The notes under the pieces were generated by a model. It was not told the origin of the DNA. It was given only the letters and a program-made list of their open reading frames with translations, and did not search any database. 48,580 nt of DNA, from NCBI GenBank assembly GCA_033557835.1, contig JAWQRO010000212.1:1-48580 (forward strand), given 5' to 3'. A program made the position numbers and the translations under genes. This document shows, in pieces, positions 46,568 to 48,580 of the stretch. Every line of letters begins with the position of its first letter. Position 1 is the first letter of the stretch. Origin of the DNA: Helochares maculicollis (lineage: Eukaryota > Arthropoda > Insecta > Coleoptera > Hydrophilidae).

Positions 46568-48379
46568 ATGAAAGGTATGTATGTTGAAAACTCTAACAAG
46601 TTTTTTCTTCATTATTTAATAATATTTAATATCTTATATAATTAGTTTCGCACTTTTCCAGGATATACAGCATTAATTGGATTAGCGTTTTTAATCAACT
46701 GCCAAGCAGTGTTTAGCGCTGAATGTAAACTTGGTGTTGTTTATCCAATACCGGATCCTACAGATTGCCAAAATTATTTCCAATGTAAAGATAACGAAGA
46801 GGAGAAAAAGTCTTGTCCCTCAGGCTTTCATTTTAATCCGAATAAAAAGGCTTGTGACTTTCCAAATCAGGCCGGATGCGTTTTAGAATCTACTACAGAT
46901 TTAGTTCCCACTACAACTCTCGTTCCAAATACTACAGTAGAAACGACGACAACTACTCCTGCTCCACCAGAAATTACAACGCTACCTGTATCTACAACTA
47001 CTATTATGGAGACTACAACGATGTCAGAAGCTACAACTACAGAAAAAGCGCCAATAGAAACTACTACGGAAGCTCAAATACAAACCACCACAGAGGCCCA
47101 AATTGAAACAACCACTGGACGTAATGAAACAACCACCTTACACCCTGGAATAATTTGTGAAGATGATGTTCAGTTTATTCCGCATCCAAGTGACACGGAT
47201 AAATTTTATGAATGTGAAAATGGCGAGCCAGTCCTTAAAGAATGTCCAACAGGTTTACATTTCCATCCCGAAATGTTAAAATGCGTGGAAGCGGAAGTAA
47301 TTTGCAAGAAAGGAGTTCAATACATTCCGCACCCATACGATTGCACTAGATTTTACGAATGTGACAATGGCCGGCCGCAGATTTTCACGTGCCCTCCACC
47401 CCTTTACTTCAATCCAACGTTTTTCATCTGCGATTTTCCTGATAGTGCAGGCTGCCAAGTAGGAACACCGAAACCAACAGAGTCGCCTTCAGAGGAACCT
47501 AACTGTTCTGATGGTAAAACTGGATTCTGGGTACATCCAAGTGATTGCAGAAAATACTACGAATGTTTTAATGATGAAGTCATCAATTATACTTGCCCAC
47601 CAGGGCTTCATTTCAATCAAAAGCTTCAAATCTGTGATTTTCCTGCAAATGCGCAATGCTCTGTAGATGGGAAACCGACAGAAGGACCTATTAATGATGT
47701 ATGTAAAGATGGAATGGAAGGTTTGTGGGGAGATCCTGATAGCTGCTCCAAATACTATGAGTGTTCGAATGGATCTTTAGTAAGCTACGTTTGCTCTGCA
47801 GGTCTTCATTTTAATAATAAAACTCAAATGTGCGATTGGCCTGGCAATGCTGGTTGCCAAAGTGTTTACGAAATGAATGGAGTATTGGCTGCAATAAGCC
47901 AAGATGATTTTAATCCCCCAGATATCAATCATCCTGACTGCCCCTTAGTAGGTATTAAATACTTGCCTAACCCTAAAGACTGCACCAAATACTTTATGTG
48001 CGTCGATGGAAACAGATATCATTATACATGTCCTCCTGGATTGCATTGGAGCGTTGCGGCTGGAGTTTGTGATTGGCCTAATTTAGCAGGTTGTAAAGAA
48101 GAGACTATAAAATTGGAAGCGTTACTTCTAAGCGAATCTAATTTGCGCGTTGAGGCAACTATACAACACATTGTAAGAGCTGAAGAGGAATGGGAACCGC
48201 CCGTTCCCAATCATCCCGATTGTCCATCTCAAGGAATTATATATTTGCCAAATAAAGATGATTGTGCCAAGTATTTCATGTGCGCTGATGGCAATAGATA
48301 TCCGTATACTTGCCCTGATGGTTTGTACTGGAACCAACATTTGAATGTTTGCGATTGGAAACAAAACGTCCAGTGCTAA
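46568..48379 (+). CDS. Secreted seven-domain peritrophin with Thr-rich mucin-like segment, cluster gene 7 (574 aa)
   Basis: Exon 1 is 46568-46574 (ATGAAAG, donor GTATGT). Exon 2 is 46662-48379 (acceptor TTCCAG); the intron is phase 1. The signal peptide is about residues 1-22 (GYTALIGLAFLINCQAVFSA). Seven CBM14 domains follow: 24-75, 168 to about 214, 216-266, 283-334, 349-400, 428-479 and 522-574. Residues 76-167 are a Thr-rich, Pro-containing stretch with TTTEAQI repeats, a likely O-glycosylated mucin-like region. Domain 2 keeps only four cysteines (168, 186, 196, 209). Domains 6 and 7 share LPN..DCxKYFMCxDGNRY and similar leaders ending NHPDCP, so they arose by internal duplication. The architecture fits an integral peritrophic-matrix protein that crosslinks chitin and resists proteases; that role is inferred from the family. 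ATTAAA at 48442-48447 is a possible poly(A) signal. Confidence 0.93.
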
Positions 48380-48447
48380 TGTCTCAACAGATAACTAGCT
48401 TGTTAATTTATTTATTTATTTTTAAAAATTTTATATGTTTTATTAAA

Positions 48448-48580
48448 TACTACCCTCAAACTATGTATATTACTGTGATCAAAAAGTAAGGTGAAATTGT
48501 CTTTTAAAATTCCCGGGCATTAGGAAGGCAGGTACATTTTTTTCCTATGTTGCTAGGACTGTCTCTAACATTTGCCAAGC
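48448..48580. other. Downstream end of window
   Basis: AT-rich sequence after gene 7 with no feature. The cluster may continue beyond the window. Confidence 0.5.

Noticed and set aside
29298..48379. Possible gut toxin or antimicrobial gene cluster
   Set aside because: The six-cysteine spacing and aromatic positions are those of chitin-binding peritrophin-A domains, and the large mucin-like member fits a structural matrix role.
1..48580. tRNA, rRNA, CRISPR or bacterial operon features
   Set aside because: I looked for tRNA-like B-box patterns and regular short repeats with spacers and found none. The genes are intron-bearing and eukaryotic.

Overview
This window is eukaryotic, AT-rich nuclear DNA, almost certainly from an insect. 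It has GT-AG introns, short arthropod-style exons, TATA-driven tandem chitin-binding genes, and many decayed mariner and LINE copies. A beetle or a related holometabolous insect would fit, but the sequence alone does not fix the order. All recognisable host genes lie on the + strand.

Layout. (1) 1-3733: the 3' end of one gene and a complete six-exon paralogue in tandem, 216 bp apart. They encode an uncharacterised family with a conserved GASPWQ / EYxHIGTGW C-terminus. (2) 5926-24627: an F-box/LRR gene orthologous to FBXL20/FBXL2, with eight coding exons, 481 aa and a prenylation-type CVIL end. It spreads over about 19 kb because its introns hold transposon relics: a mauritiana-type mariner, a second mariner piece, two LINE fragments and a Mutator-like transposase relic. 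A long AT-rich 3' UTR probably follows, up to about 27.9 kb. (3) 29298-48379: a tandem cluster of seven peritrophin-A (CBM14) chitin-binding genes, with 1, 1, 2, 2, 2, 2 and 7 domains. Each has a signal peptide. Most share a 7-nt coding first exon (ATG NNN N) spliced in phase 1 into the signal peptide. Transposon debris separates the cluster members: irritans-type mariners, RTE-like LINE pieces and a rearranged RT/endonuclease LINE block.

How the genes may work together. The seven CBM14 proteins are predicted to be secreted and to bind chitin, most likely in the gut peritrophic matrix or another chitinous lining. Small one- and two-domain proteins would act as caps or adaptors, and the 574-aa protein with a Thr-rich mucin-like stretch as a crosslinker; this is inference from architecture. 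FBXL20 is predicted to be the substrate receptor of an SCF ubiquitin ligase at membranes and is functionally unrelated. I found no tRNA, rRNA or CRISPR. The most interesting signals are the stepwise loss of the micro-exon start codon in two cluster genes, the paired loss of Cys2 and Cys6 in one chitin-binding domain, a 47-codon in-frame exon inserted at the FBXL20 N-terminus, and a 15-bp motif repeated three times at exactly 133-bp spacing.
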